From: Hydractinia symbiolongicarpus
Lineage: Eukaryota > Cnidaria > Hydrozoa > Anthoathecata > Hydractiniidae
Reading direction: 5' to 3'
DNA length: 64,000 nt
Assembly (NCBI RefSeq): GCF_029227915.1
Contig: NC_079880.1
Coordinates: forward strand, 26,841,501 to 26,905,500
Position numbers and translations under genes: made by a program. Below are positions 39,969 to 47,009 of the stretch, piece after piece. Every line of letters starts with the position of its first letter. The stretch's first letter is position 1. The notes beneath the pieces were generated by a model. The model had not been told where the DNA came from. It saw only the letters and a list, made by a program, of their open reading frames with translations, and did no database searches.

Positions 39969-40946
39969 TCACCAACCTTGCACATAATCAGGAGGTAATT
40001 CTGTATCTTCAGGTATTAACATCAATTCCTCTTTTACAAAAGCCCGTCCGGGTCCGTCTTGAACATAGTACATTACACGGTTACCAGGTTGCGCTATTAC
40101 CTCACGCAATCTATATGTGTTTTTCGACCATATTCTATCGGTTGCCCGTCTCCGCCCATCATCATGCTCTTCACCAGGTTGTAGTAGATATCTATACAGG
40201 CCATCTTTTGGTAATTCTACTTCAGGTGGATAATTCTCTTGATTAACCAGAGGCACCTCTTTCATTATAATAGCATCTTTTGGTTTCATACCAATCATCT
40301 GCGTCTTTGTATCGTTTAGCCTATCAATCAGTTTATACAGATGCTTAACCCATGTAGATGATACCTTTTCAGAATCATTCAGTTCTTGAGCATCTTGTAT
40401 TTTGAATAAATTTTCCGCAAGTATCTTGTTCAACGCCTCAACAAAAGCTGTGTGCGTATGCTTATATTTTGTAGTCGCCCTTTTAATTTCAACCTTATGC
40501 TTCTCCAACAGCTTTGTCACATCTGCTTTGAATTCTGAACCGTTATCACATTGGAAAGTTTTTGGATAAGTTAATGGTCCGGCCTTGTAGATGTCTTCAA
40601 TCATAGCGGCAACCTCTTTGGCTTTCTTAGTCCTCAAAGGTCGGGCTACCTTGTATCTGGAAGCAGCATCGATTCCCGACAAAATGTACTTATATTTATT
40701 ACCATACAGTATGTCACCGGGCATGTACAATAAATCGAATTGATGTAAATCATTAGGGGTGGTAACTTCATAATGTGGTCTTTCAACATGTTTTGGGGCG
40801 GGTAAATGTACTTGCCAAAATGCTTGTTTTGATAGCCACTTCTTAATCTCCTTTGGTTTGAAGCCGAATCCTCTTAAATTCTGAACAGCCTTTTGTCCTT
40901 TCCATAAATTTTGAGGTTGATAGTAAGTCTCTTGAAGTTTTGACAT
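39969..40946 (-). CDS. int: Retroviral-type integrase (Polinton integrase, DD35E)
   Basis: 325 residues, expected to cut and join the element ends to target DNA, giving the 6-bp duplication. The catalytic core has D71 (QFDLLYMPGD), D134 (QCDNGSEF) and E170 (AFVEALNKIL); exactly 35 residues separate the second and third, the retroviral spacing. The N-terminal part (about 10-45) is helical and basic; I cannot make out a complete HHCC zinc site. The C-terminal part (about 275-325) looks like a small beta-barrel DNA-binding domain (TYRLREVI, VMYYVQDG). ATG start; the 95-bp gap to the divergent SAP-like gene holds the promoters. Frame intact. Confidence 0.95.
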   Translation of the reverse strand: MSKLQETYYQPQNLWKGQKAVQNLRGFGFKPKEIKKWLSKQAFWQVHLPAPKHVERPHYEVTTPNDLHQFDLLYMPGDILYGNKYKYILSGIDAASRYKVARPLRTKKAKEVAAMIEDIYKAGPLTYPKTFQCDNGSEFKADVTKLLEKHKVEIKRATTKYKHTHTAFVEALNKILAENLFKIQDAQELNDSEKVSSTWVKHLYKLIDRLNDTKTQMIGMKPKDAIIMKEVPLVNQENYPPEVELPKDGLYRYLLQPGEEHDDGRRRATDRIWSKNTYRLREVIAQPGNRVMYYVQDGPGRAFVKEELMLIPEDTELPPDYVQGW

Positions 40947-40990
40947 GTTTTATTTATGCACACCTTTATTTATCTCCTTTTTGTTATGAT

Positions 40991-41020
40991 GTGGTACGAT
41001 AAAAGTGCTTAAAGTTTTTA
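40991..41020 (+). promoter_or_regulatory. Promoter block shared by the two small SAP-like genes (copy 1)
   Basis: 30 bp (GTGGTACGAT, then AAAAGTGCTT, then AAAGTTTTTA) ending 21 bp before the ATG at 41042. The identical 30 bp occurs inverted at 42540-42569, 23 bp before the paralogue's ATG. Retention in a diverged spacer suggests a regulatory sequence. Confidence 0.7.
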
Positions 41021-41041
41021 TATGTATATGTATATGCGTAT

Positions 41042-41311
41042 ATGTCGGACATGAATACCACACCAGACTACAAATTGATGAAACTGCGAGAGTTGCAAGA
41101 GGTTGCTAAATCCCGCGGAATTAAGTATATCGTGGGTATGAGAAAGGCTAAACTGGTTGAGGTGATTGAGAAGAATGATCTCGACCCATCCTACACCATC
41201 GATCCGGATACCAAACGGCAACGGTACGGATACTATTCAAGGTGGAGGACGAAAAACAGGGAGGCATATCTAAAAGCTCAAAAACGTTATAACGACAAAA
41301 GATCTAAGTGA
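41042..41311 (+). CDS. Small SAP/Rho-N-like domain protein, copy 1
   Basis: 89 residues. The N-terminal 45 residues form a SAP/Rho-N-like helical module (LMKLRELQEVAKSRGIKYIV, then GMRKAKLVEVIEKND); the rest is rich in Tyr, Arg and Lys and ends KRYNDKRSK, so strongly basic. A nucleic-acid-binding role is inferred. A close paralogue of equal length lies inverted at 42247-42516. The same module type occurs at the N-terminus of the polymerase and twice in the RING protein. The stop TGA is 11 bp before a palindrome shared with the convergent broken RING copy. Confidence 0.8.
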   Translation: MSDMNTTPDYKLMKLRELQEVAKSRGIKYIVGMRKAKLVEVIEKNDLDPSYTIDPDTKRQRYGYYSRWRTKNREAYLKAQKRYNDKRSK

Positions 41312-41322
41312 TTGTGCGCATT

Positions 41323-41346
41323 TTTGTTACTCGGGCGGGTAACAAA
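41323..41346. terminator. Palindrome TTTGTTAC-N8-GTAACAAA (copy 3) between convergent genes
   Basis: Lies between the stop of the small SAP-like gene (41311) and the end of the RING paralogue frame (41363), 11 and 16 bp away. The centre is the reverse complement of the centre of copies 1 and 2. Confidence 0.65.
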
Positions 41347-41362
41347 GGCCGGGAATTCGCGT

Positions 41363-42100
41363 TCAATATTGTCTAATGACAAAATCTATTGGCGCTCGAC
41401 ACACGGGACATTTATCCCTCCTATTATTCTCCAATTTATATGCACATGATAGACAGCAGCAGCAATGTCCCGTTCTACCATGAACAATGGTTGCGCTCTT
41501 TCTTTTAGAAAGACAAATTATGCATTTGTCCTCGTCCTCTAGGTCATCATCGTCATCACTAAAAAAATCACGATCAATCAGCGCTCTTGTCCTCGTCGTC
41601 CTCTTCTCATCGTCGTACTCCTCTTCCTCTTCTTCCTCCTCTTCCTCCTCATCGTTGTACTCCTCTTCCTCTTCCTCCTCATCGTTGTACTCCTCTTCCT
41701 CTTCCTCCTCTTCCTACTCATCGTCGTACTCCTCGACATCATCTATGTCCATATATGTCCATATTTCATACGGACCCGTGGCGACTGCATAGACGCGCGC
41801 TTCTATTATGGGAGTTCCATAGTATCCGAGTCCGACTCCTCCGGTGCGTAAGACACTTCGAGCTTTTACGTGTTCTATAATATCATCATAGGATTTATGA
41901 TCAGAGTCCGGACCGATCCCCTCAAAGTCATCATATTGTAGTTCCAATATTTCGACCATGTTCAGTAATTCTTCGCAACAAGATCTGCTGGATGCGGAAT
42001 TCAGGCATGGGTCTATTGTGCGGCCGAAATATTCGTCCGCCCAGGAGCCAAATCTTTCGAGGAACTGTCGGTTTTCGTCATCTGTAAATCTCGACGTCAT
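41363..42100 (-). pseudogene. Second RING gene, interrupted by in-frame TAG before its RING domain
   Basis: From ATG at 42100 the frame runs 128 codons to TAG at 41714-41716, then continues open for 117 codons to TGA at 41363-41365. The part after the TAG holds a long acidic Glu/Tyr/Asn/Asp repeat tract and a complete C2H2C4 MDM2-type RING nearly identical to that of 39094-39810. The first 128 residues are unrelated to that protein: no SAP-like repeats, but a domain I do not recognise (FGSWADEYFGRT, two adjacent Cys near 50). So a shared 3' half is joined to a different N-terminus. The TAG sits in a run of GAG/GAA codons, one base from GAG. As it stands the product lacks the RING. The promoter region (42151-42200, TATA included) matches that of the first RING gene at about 47 of 50 positions. 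Confidence 0.8.
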
Positions 42101-42150
42101 GGTTGGATATGATATGATATGATATACGATATAGGAATTTTTATTCCAAT

Positions 42151-42200
42151 TTTTATAGATCGTATTTGAGGTTAGCGATCCGCACGCCATGGATATCTCC
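42151..42200 (-). promoter_or_regulatory. Upstream region of second RING gene, duplicated from first
   Basis: Reverse complement of 39005-39054 with about three differences, including TATAAAA about 50 bp before the ATG. Between TATA and ATG a GATAT run has expanded. Confidence 0.7.
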
Positions 42201-42211
42201 ACCCACCGATA

Positions 42212-42235
42212 TTTGTTACCCGTACGAGTAACAAA
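42212..42235. terminator. Palindrome TTTGTTAC-N8-GTAACAAA (copy 4)
   Basis: 11 bp past the stop of the leftward SAP-like gene (42247). The centre reads CCGTACGA, one of the few changes among copies. With the copy at 41323 it brackets the second RING gene, as copies 1 and 2 bracket the first. Confidence 0.65.
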
Positions 42236-42246
42236 AATGCGCACAA

Positions 42247-42516
42247 TCACTTAGATCTCTTGTCGTTATAACGTTTTTGACATTTCAGGTACGCCTCCCT
42301 GTTTTTCTCCCTCCAGCCGGTACAGTATCCATACCATCCCCGCTTGGTATCCGGATCTATGGTGTATGACGGATCCAGATCATTCTTCTCAATCACCTCA
42401 ATCAGCCTGGCCTCTTTCATCGCGCAAATATACTTCACCCCACGAGCTTTGGCAATCTCTCGCAACTCTCGAAGTTTCATCAATTTGTAGTCCGGCGTGG
42501 TATTCATGTCCGACAT
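42247..42516 (-). CDS. Small SAP/Rho-N-like domain protein, copy 2
   Basis: 89 residues from the ATG at 42516, beginning MSDMNTTPDYKLMKLREL exactly as the paralogue at 41042. A longer frame upstream starts only at GTG and overlaps the shared promoter block, so this ATG is preferred. The module and the basic C-terminal tail (KRYNDKRSK) are conserved. Differences cluster around 27-40 and 68-80. Both copies are intact, so the duplication is recent or both are kept. Confidence 0.8.
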   Translation of the reverse strand: MSDMNTTPDYKLMKLRELREIAKARGVKYICAMKEARLIEVIEKNDLDPSYTIDPDTKRGWYGYCTGWREKNREAYLKCQKRYNDKRSK

Positions 42517-42539
42517 ATTATGGCATATACATGTACGGC

Positions 42540-42569
42540 TAAAAACTTTAAGCACTTTTATCGTACCAC
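42540..42569 (-). promoter_or_regulatory. Promoter block shared by the two small SAP-like genes (copy 2)
   Basis: Exact inverted copy of 40991-41020, ending 23 bp before the ATG at 42516. Confidence 0.7.
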
Positions 42570-42603
42570 ACGAAATATGCGAGCGGTGTACATGCGCACA
42601 TCA

Positions 42604-43191
42604 CTAACCTTGATTTACGGTCCTTCTGAGGCTTTGAACCTCGTCCATTAGACTTTTTTCAAACTGGCTGCGAGTTTCGCTCTCCATCTTTCTGTCGGTT
42701 TTCGTCATCTTGTCCAGAGCTTCGTAGTATATACCGCTCAGGGTTTGAAATTCAATGTGACTAATGTCGTCATTATTCAGAGCCCGCGAGACGGAGTTTT
42801 CAAACACGGCGATGGCGGACGTCGCAACATCATATAATTTCATGACCTTGTCAAGTTTGCTCCGATATCTTTTAATCAGGGCCATGACGGAGCCCGTGAA
42901 AATGGTTCCGGACAGTGCTACGGCTCCCAATCCCACGGAAGCGGGGATTCCGATGAGCGTGGCACCGGTTACCACCGAACCTATGCCCGAAGCGACGGTT
43001 AGGGCCGTGGCGCTGGCATTTAAAAGCACCAGTCTGTGCAGCGTCTTGTTATATTTCTCATATTTTGTATTGAACTTATCACGTAATTTTCTAAGCTCCC
43101 CAAGTTGAGAGTTCACGGTATTAGTATTAAACTTGTCCTGCTCGCTCGAATACTCGGGAGCCGTGGGTAGCTTCGGATAAATCTCTGCCAT
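42604..43191 (-). CDS. Hydrophobic coiled-coil protein, paralogue A
   Basis: 195 residues, function unknown. Residues 25-50 are a charged coiled coil (QLGELRKLRDKFN). Residues 55-110 are two hydrophobic stretches rich in Gly, Ala, Ser and Val, able to form a membrane hairpin. The C-terminal half is helical (YRSKLDKVMKLYDVATSAIA, then VFENSVSRALNNDDI). It aligns with the next gene through NSQLxELxKLRxKF, YRxKLDK, AIxVF and a DI-FxxL-Y-E-L pattern. Similar proteins occur in Polintons of marine invertebrates as I recall; their role is not known to me. The frame ends TAG and the very next codon is TGA. 27 bp separate it from the paralogue upstream. Confidence 0.75.
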   Translation of the reverse strand: MAEIYPKLPTAPEYSSEQDKFNTNTVNSQLGELRKLRDKFNTKYEKYNKTLHRLVLLNASATALTVASGIGSVVTGATLIGIPASVGLGAVALSGTIFTGSVMALIKRYRSKLDKVMKLYDVATSAIAVFENSVSRALNNDDISHIEFQTLSGIYYEALDKMTKTDRKMESETRSQFEKSLMDEVQSLRRTVNQG

Positions 43192-43218
43192 TGTGTGGTT
43201 ACTACAAAGAAAAAAACT

Positions 43219-43707
43219 TTACTCTAAATAACCTATATCCAGTTTATCCAGATCCTTGAGAGTTTCATGATAAGTATCACACAAACTCTCAAAATCTGCT
43301 CTACAGATGTCCCGAGTGTTCCAGGGTAGCGTTTGATCGAACACATCGATGGCATTTTGTACAACGCGATACGCGGCTCTTAATTTGTCAAGTTTCTCCC
43401 GATATGTTCCGACATATTGGCTGGTAACCGCATAGGAAGCCGAGCCCAACAGACACATGCCAGAATTCTGCATGTAATTCCCACGGGGACCGCCTAAATT
43501 TCTAATAATGGTCGCCGCGGTCGCTATCGAGCCGGCAATGGCCGCGGTTCCGGATAATCCCTCCAGAACCGACCATATGATCAGAGACCTCCAGCGTTCC
43601 TTCTCGAGGTCTTGGAACTTGCCTCGTAATTTCACCAGCTCCTCAAGTTGGGAATTGGATATATCCGTTTTAAAAGTTTCTTCTCTGGTACTAGAACTCT
43701 CTGCCAT
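43219..43707 (-). CDS. Hydrophobic coiled-coil protein, paralogue B
   Basis: 162 residues from the ATG at 43707; the frame is open further upstream, but that would run through the bidirectional promoter and into the divergent gene. Layout as in the next gene: coiled coil (NSQLEELVKLRGKFQDLEKE), hydrophobic stretches (SGTAAIAGSIATAATII and a second around 95-110) and the helical YREKLDKLRAAY / AIDVFDQ region. The C-terminal extension of paralogue A is missing. Role unknown; a membrane-associated virion or host-interaction protein is possible. Confidence 0.75.
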   Translation of the reverse strand: MAESSSTREETFKTDISNSQLEELVKLRGKFQDLEKERWRSLIIWSVLEGLSGTAAIAGSIATAATIIRNLGGPRGNYMQNSGMCLLGSASYAVTSQYVGTYREKLDKLRAAYRVVQNAIDVFDQTLPWNTRDICRADFESLCDTYHETLKDLDKLDIGYLE

Positions 43708-43748
43708 TTCTATTATATTAGGAAAAAAACTATCCTTTAAATAAAATA
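43708..43748. promoter_or_regulatory. Bidirectional promoter candidate A
   Basis: 41-bp gap between divergent start codons. TATTATATTAG (43711-43721) lies next to the leftward ATG and TTTAAAT (43736-43742) lies 6 bp before the rightward ATG. The same two motifs in the same order occur at 49547-49584, between another divergent pair. Confidence 0.65.
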
Positions 43749-45029
43749 ATGGCGGACATTGATATTGATCCGTTTGGTGACCATGGTCAACCTGACGAGG
43801 GTACCGATGACTCCACACCTCTGGTACCGAGGGAGCGCACGCGTGTGCAGATACACACACCTGATGAGGAGACATCATTCGGTGGAGGAACCTCTCTGCG
43901 CTCCAGAGTTACTAGTGAGCGGGTTAAATCGCTCTATGAGAAGCTATTAACTATATATCCAAACGAGAACCCGAGCGTGATACATACCGATCTGTTTGAG
44001 ACTCGCGATGGTGAATTATACTACAAGGATGATAACAGACCGCTGACACATGGCGGATCTCTAAGGTCTACCGGTACCATTGCAGATATACTGGGCAAGA
44101 AAAGGCTGCGCAATTTGGGGTTCGATATACCGAAAGGTAGTATAACCCCCCGACAGGCCGCTAGGCTAAACAAAATAGAAGAGAGACTACCGTCACCGGA
44201 TAAAATAGAGAATGCGACCGATATAGAATTAGAAACCATGTCTGGAGATGTTGTGAACAGTGCGAAAGATTTAATTTCATTGGTCAAACAACAATCTGTA
44301 GACCATGAAGCAACCCAGACCGGCGATCTATTTGAATATCCTATGCGTGAATTGCTAGGATTGGATAGATCATTGAGAAACATAAGAGGAAGTCTTCAGG
44401 ATGAAGTTGCAAAAAAGGTTCAGCTCGAACAGCATATTGACAGAGAAAAAAACAAGTTGGAAGAGATGGAAAACACACCAAATATGACCGAGGAACAAAA
44501 AAATGAAGCGAAAGAAAGGTTGAAAGGTTTGCAAAATGAGTTGAAAGGCCGGCAAGAGATTATCGATATTCTCAAAGGTAAACTTAACAGTCAAATAAAA
44601 AGCATCAGGGAGACAATCGCCAAAGTACTTGACAAAGAAACCACATTGGGTGAAAAGATACGAACCCTATTCCGTGAGCAGGGTATCACCATCGTCAGTG
44701 TACTAACGGCATTTGGTATGGTTATCGGCCTTCTAGTTGAAACTTTGACGCCTGGGGGTGGGGGGTCATCCACCGGTAATACAAAAAATCATGAAAAAAC
44801 CGAGGGCGGTGCGAGGGAATGGATAAAGAACAAGCTGAGCGCGCTGGGATCTCTCCTGGGTAGATTAGCCGGTGCCGCAGCCGCGTCCCTACCGGGTATA
44901 ATTGGATCCATCGTATCGTGGATCCTAAATAGAGCAAAGGAGGTCGTCGGTTGGTTGAGTCAAAACCTGTGGGCTTTGATAGTCGGAATCGGAGGTCTGA
45001 TATACACCTACATGGTGACAAAGCGTTAG
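43749..45029 (+). CDS. Coiled-coil membrane protein conserved in invertebrate Polintons
   Basis: 426 residues. An acidic, disordered N-terminus (1-60) with TPLVPRERTR; a central region; MRELLGLDRSLRNIRG near 198; a long coiled coil (about 215-300); TLGEKIRTLFREQG followed by a membrane segment (about 310-335, ITIVSVLTAFGMVIGLLVET); a Gly/Ser linker; an Ala/Gly-rich amphipathic stretch (LGRLAGAAAASLPGIIGSIV); and a C-terminal membrane helix (LWALIVGIGGLIYTYMV) before TKR. I recognise it as a recurring protein of marine-invertebrate Polintons but know no proven function. Two membrane-active segments and a coiled coil would fit membrane penetration or an internal virion membrane role; this is speculation. 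The TAG stop is 12 bp before a perfect hairpin. Confidence 0.75.
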   Translation: MADIDIDPFGDHGQPDEGTDDSTPLVPRERTRVQIHTPDEETSFGGGTSLRSRVTSERVKSLYEKLLTIYPNENPSVIHTDLFETRDGELYYKDDNRPLTHGGSLRSTGTIADILGKKRLRNLGFDIPKGSITPRQAARLNKIEERLPSPDKIENATDIELETMSGDVVNSAKDLISLVKQQSVDHEATQTGDLFEYPMRELLGLDRSLRNIRGSLQDEVAKKVQLEQHIDREKNKLEEMENTPNMTEEQKNEAKERLKGLQNELKGRQEIIDILKGKLNSQIKSIRETIAKVLDKETTLGEKIRTLFREQGITIVSVLTAFGMVIGLLVETLTPGGGGSSTGNTKNHEKTEGGAREWIKNKLSALGSLLGRLAGAAAASLPGIIGSIVSWILNRAKEVVGWLSQNLWALIVGIGGLIYTYMVTKR

Positions 45030-45041
45030 CTATTCCGAATA

Positions 45042-45066
45042 TATGTTACATGTGTCATGTAACATA
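45042..45066. terminator. Perfect 11-bp stem-loop between convergent genes
   Basis: TATGTTACATG pairs with CATGTAACATA around TGT. It starts 12 bp after the rightward gene and ends 17 bp before the end of the leftward gene, so it can serve both. It is related to the TTTGTTAC palindromes (GTTAC/GTAAC core). Confidence 0.75.
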
Positions 45067-45083
45067 ATACCCGCGGCATGGTA

Positions 45084-45509
45084 CTATTTTTCGAAATACC
45101 ACACGGCGCCTCCGACACCAATCATGCTTAGCGCGATAAATGCCAATTCCCGTTCATGCTGGCCATTGCTGGGTGTATAAAAGTCGCTCAATACGGGCCT
45201 GCGCGGAATATCTGTGAGAGGTGACCCTCCAAATACTTTTTTATATTCCCGCATCGCGTCATCCAGCTCCGTGAATTTACCCTCGGCCTTCTTCTCAAGT
45301 CTGAGCTGCTTATTGATAAAGTCAACCCTCTCTTGTCTTTTACGTTGCCATATAACCTGAGCCTTCTGCAGCTGTTCTATGGCTAGATCATGCCGCTTCC
45401 GTTCCTTATCTATCCTATCCTTTGATAAACTTGAAAAGAGGTAGCTTGATCCGGTGAAGGCCAAAGCGTTCGCGAAGGCACCTCCCAACATCATTGCAAT
45501 TGAAGCCAT
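45084..45509 (-). CDS. Small coiled-coil protein with two hydrophobic ends
   Basis: 141 residues. N-terminal hydrophobic segment (MASIAMMLGGAFANALAFTG), a charged helical middle (about 30-95, RIDKERKRHDLAIEQLQKAQ onward) with coiled-coil character, a short Pro-rich stretch (LTDIPRRPVLSDFY) and a C-terminal hydrophobic helix (ELAFIALSMIGVGGAVWYF). I recognise the N-terminal pattern as common in Polinton small proteins; function unknown. Last gene of the leftward morphogenesis cluster; ends TAG. Confidence 0.75.
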   Translation of the reverse strand: MASIAMMLGGAFANALAFTGSSYLFSSLSKDRIDKERKRHDLAIEQLQKAQVIWQRKRQERVDFINKQLRLEKKAEGKFTELDDAMREYKKVFGGSPLTDIPRRPVLSDFYTPSNGQHERELAFIALSMIGVGGAVWYFEK

Positions 45510-45539
45510 GTTTATATAATCCGGTATAATATAGTGGCG

Positions 45540-45686
45540 TTATTTTAATGCGATAGCCTCGGGGGCTATGACATCCGTATCCACCTCCGTGTATTCCACC
45601 TCCGTGTATTCCACCTTGGGTAAAATCCTCTCAACTTTCTTACGCTGGCATAAAACCCAGACCAACCATTCCAGTATTCGCAACAT
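45540..45686 (-). CDS. 48-residue protein with N-terminal membrane segment
   Basis: ATG at 45686 overlaps the stop of the preceding gene (sequence TAATG), typical of tightly packed genes. The product starts with a hydrophobic stretch (LRILEWLVWVLC), then a basic patch (QRKKVER) and an acidic tail with a tandem VEYTE repeat. No family recognised. Packing within the cluster and the promoter-sized gap after it support it as a real gene; its shortness lowers confidence. Confidence 0.55.
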   Translation of the reverse strand: MLRILEWLVWVLCQRKKVERILPKVEYTEVEYTEVDTDVIAPEAIALK

Positions 45687-45913
45687 TATATATTTATAGT
45701 TTCAGGTATAATTTTTTGCTTAACTAGATATTCTCTTGTCATTTCACTTGCGGCGACTATGGCTACAAGCTTTCCGGTATCTTCCAGGTCAAACTTCTGA
45801 ATTGAGGGTGGCGTCATTTTTAATACCTTTTTCCCGAGCATTGAATAGCCTACAGCGAAAACGCATACGACCGATGCTTTATAAATATCGTTGACTATAC
45901 TTTTCTTATCCAT
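45686..45913 (-). CDS. Small conserved Polinton membrane protein
   Basis: 75 residues: a hydrophobic segment (SVVCVFAVGYSMLG, about 14-28), then KKVLKMTPPSIQKFDLEDTG and a second moderately hydrophobic helix (KLVAIVAASEM). The pattern GY-S-LGKKVLKM-PPS-FDLED is one I associate with Polinton small proteins. Role unknown. It sits in the capsid/ATPase cluster, followed by an overlapping 48-residue frame. Confidence 0.7.
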   Translation of the reverse strand: MDKKSIVNDIYKASVVCVFAVGYSMLGKKVLKMTPPSIQKFDLEDTGKLVAIVAASEMTREYLVKQKIIPETINI

Positions 45914-45957
45914 GTCTTATATTTACTTCTAGATTATAATATCGCGATATTATCCCT

Positions 45958-46362
45958 TTATTCCATTTCAAGTTTACTCCTGGTTTTTCTAGTGTCCGAT
46001 GGAGCTCTCGGTGGGGGATCCTTCACCTTACTCTGTGAGGTGTTGTTCCTCATCACCACCAACGCTCCAATTATTAGCATCACAATCACACCGCCGCCCA
46101 TTATTGCGTAGTTGTTAACCCCACCCTTGGGAACATCTGTCACGGAATCCTCAATTACAATATCCTTAGGATCCTCCAACAGTGTCTGAGGTGTCGACCG
46201 CGTTGGTGTCGATTCCGTCTTCGCCTGCGTCTCTGCCTGCGCCATGAGCAGTCTTTTATAGTCTTCCCTCTGTTTGCGGTTGAATTCAGCCACCCTCTTA
46301 CCAGCCTCAACCTTTTTAGGGTTCTTCGTTGTCACCTGAATAGGAGTCTGTTCCTCTGACAT
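45958..46362 (-). CDS. Single-membrane-span protein with basic N-terminus
   Basis: 134 residues. N-terminal region KNPKKVEAGKRVAEFNRKQR is a conserved Polinton signature (family knowledge), followed by a Gln/Thr-rich low-complexity part, one membrane helix (about 85-106, YAIMGGGVIVMLIIGALVVM) and a basic Pro-rich tail. The start overlaps the end of the upstream gene by 47 bp in another frame. A minor virion or assembly protein is plausible; not shown. Confidence 0.75.
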   Translation of the reverse strand: MSEEQTPIQVTTKNPKKVEAGKRVAEFNRKQREDYKRLLMAQAETQAKTESTPTRSTPQTLLEDPKDIVIEDSVTDVPKGGVNNYAIMGGGVIVMLIIGALVVMRNNTSQSKVKDPPPRAPSDTRKTRSKLEME

Positions 46363-46942
46363 CTTTATTATCTATATCTATATTATTATTATTATTTGCG
46401 TTTAAATTTCTTCCAGCGATATAATGCCTACCTGTAATTAGACCCACACTGATTGGTGATAGTAGTGATCCGAACTTATAATATAAATCACATGTGAACC
46501 TTTGGAGTGCCGAGTTTAGGAATGGATCATTCTCCAGGTCATCACTCAGAGCTTTTTGATTTTTTATACCCAGGGCTGTACAGGCGCCCATGGAGTACAT
46601 GTGGATTATTGACTGTCCTAAAGACTTAACCATTTGACCGGATAGTTTAGCCTCGTATATGGTGAACAGTTTATCCACCTCATCATTCTTGAGCTTCTGT
46701 ATCTCCACCTCCGTATACATCTTACCAAGATATAACTTGCTATTGCCGGTCAGCACGCACTCGAGCAATTTCTGTCTCTTCCCATCATCCCGTTCATCGA
46801 TAAAAATTAGGTTGTCAATTACCGTTTCGGCCATTTTCAATAGCCATAGGTATTTTTTAATACAAAAAAGACAGAAACTAACCAATACCAGCAATAGCAC
46901 TACAGCTATCACCAGTAATATTAAATTTATATATTCTATCAT
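46316..46942 (-). CDS. Conserved Polinton membrane-anchored protein
   Basis: 208 residues from the ATG at 46942. The frame has an earlier ATG at 47008, but that would place a perfect hairpin (46973-46997) inside the coding region and add an unlike N-terminus; the later ATG puts the membrane anchor (INLILLVIAVVLLLVLVSFC) at the start. The body contains KLYLGKMYTEVEIQKL, KLSGQMVKSLGQSIIHMYSM and LENDPFLNSALQRF, blocks conserved among Polintons as I recall, and ends in an Asn/Asp-rich tail. No enzyme motif. Its place right after the ATPase suggests a role in assembly. Confidence 0.75.
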   Translation of the reverse strand: MIEYINLILLVIAVVLLLVLVSFCLFCIKKYLWLLKMAETVIDNLIFIDERDDGKRQKLLECVLTGNSKLYLGKMYTEVEIQKLKNDEVDKLFTIYEAKLSGQMVKSLGQSIIHMYSMGACTALGIKNQKALSDDLENDPFLNSALQRFTCDLYYKFGSLLSPISVGLITGRHYIAGRNLNANNNNNIDIDNKDVRGTDSYSGDNEEP

Positions 46943-46972
46943 TATAGGATAGTACTGTAGTTTTCCTATAGA

Positions 46973-46997
46973 TTTGTTACAAGAGTCTTGTAACAAA
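46973..46997. terminator. Perfect 11-bp stem-loop after ATPase gene
   Basis: TTTGTTACAAG pairs with CTTGTAACAAA around AGT, 12 bp past the ATPase stop (47010) and 30 bp before the next start. Its outer eight bases are identical to the arms of the four 24-bp palindromes in the accessory region. Confidence 0.75.
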
Positions 46998-47009
46998 AAA
47001 ATGTCCATT

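Noticed and set aside
41487-41792. Serine-rich frame on the plus strand
   Set aside because: It is the complement of the acidic Glu/Asp repeat of the second RING gene.
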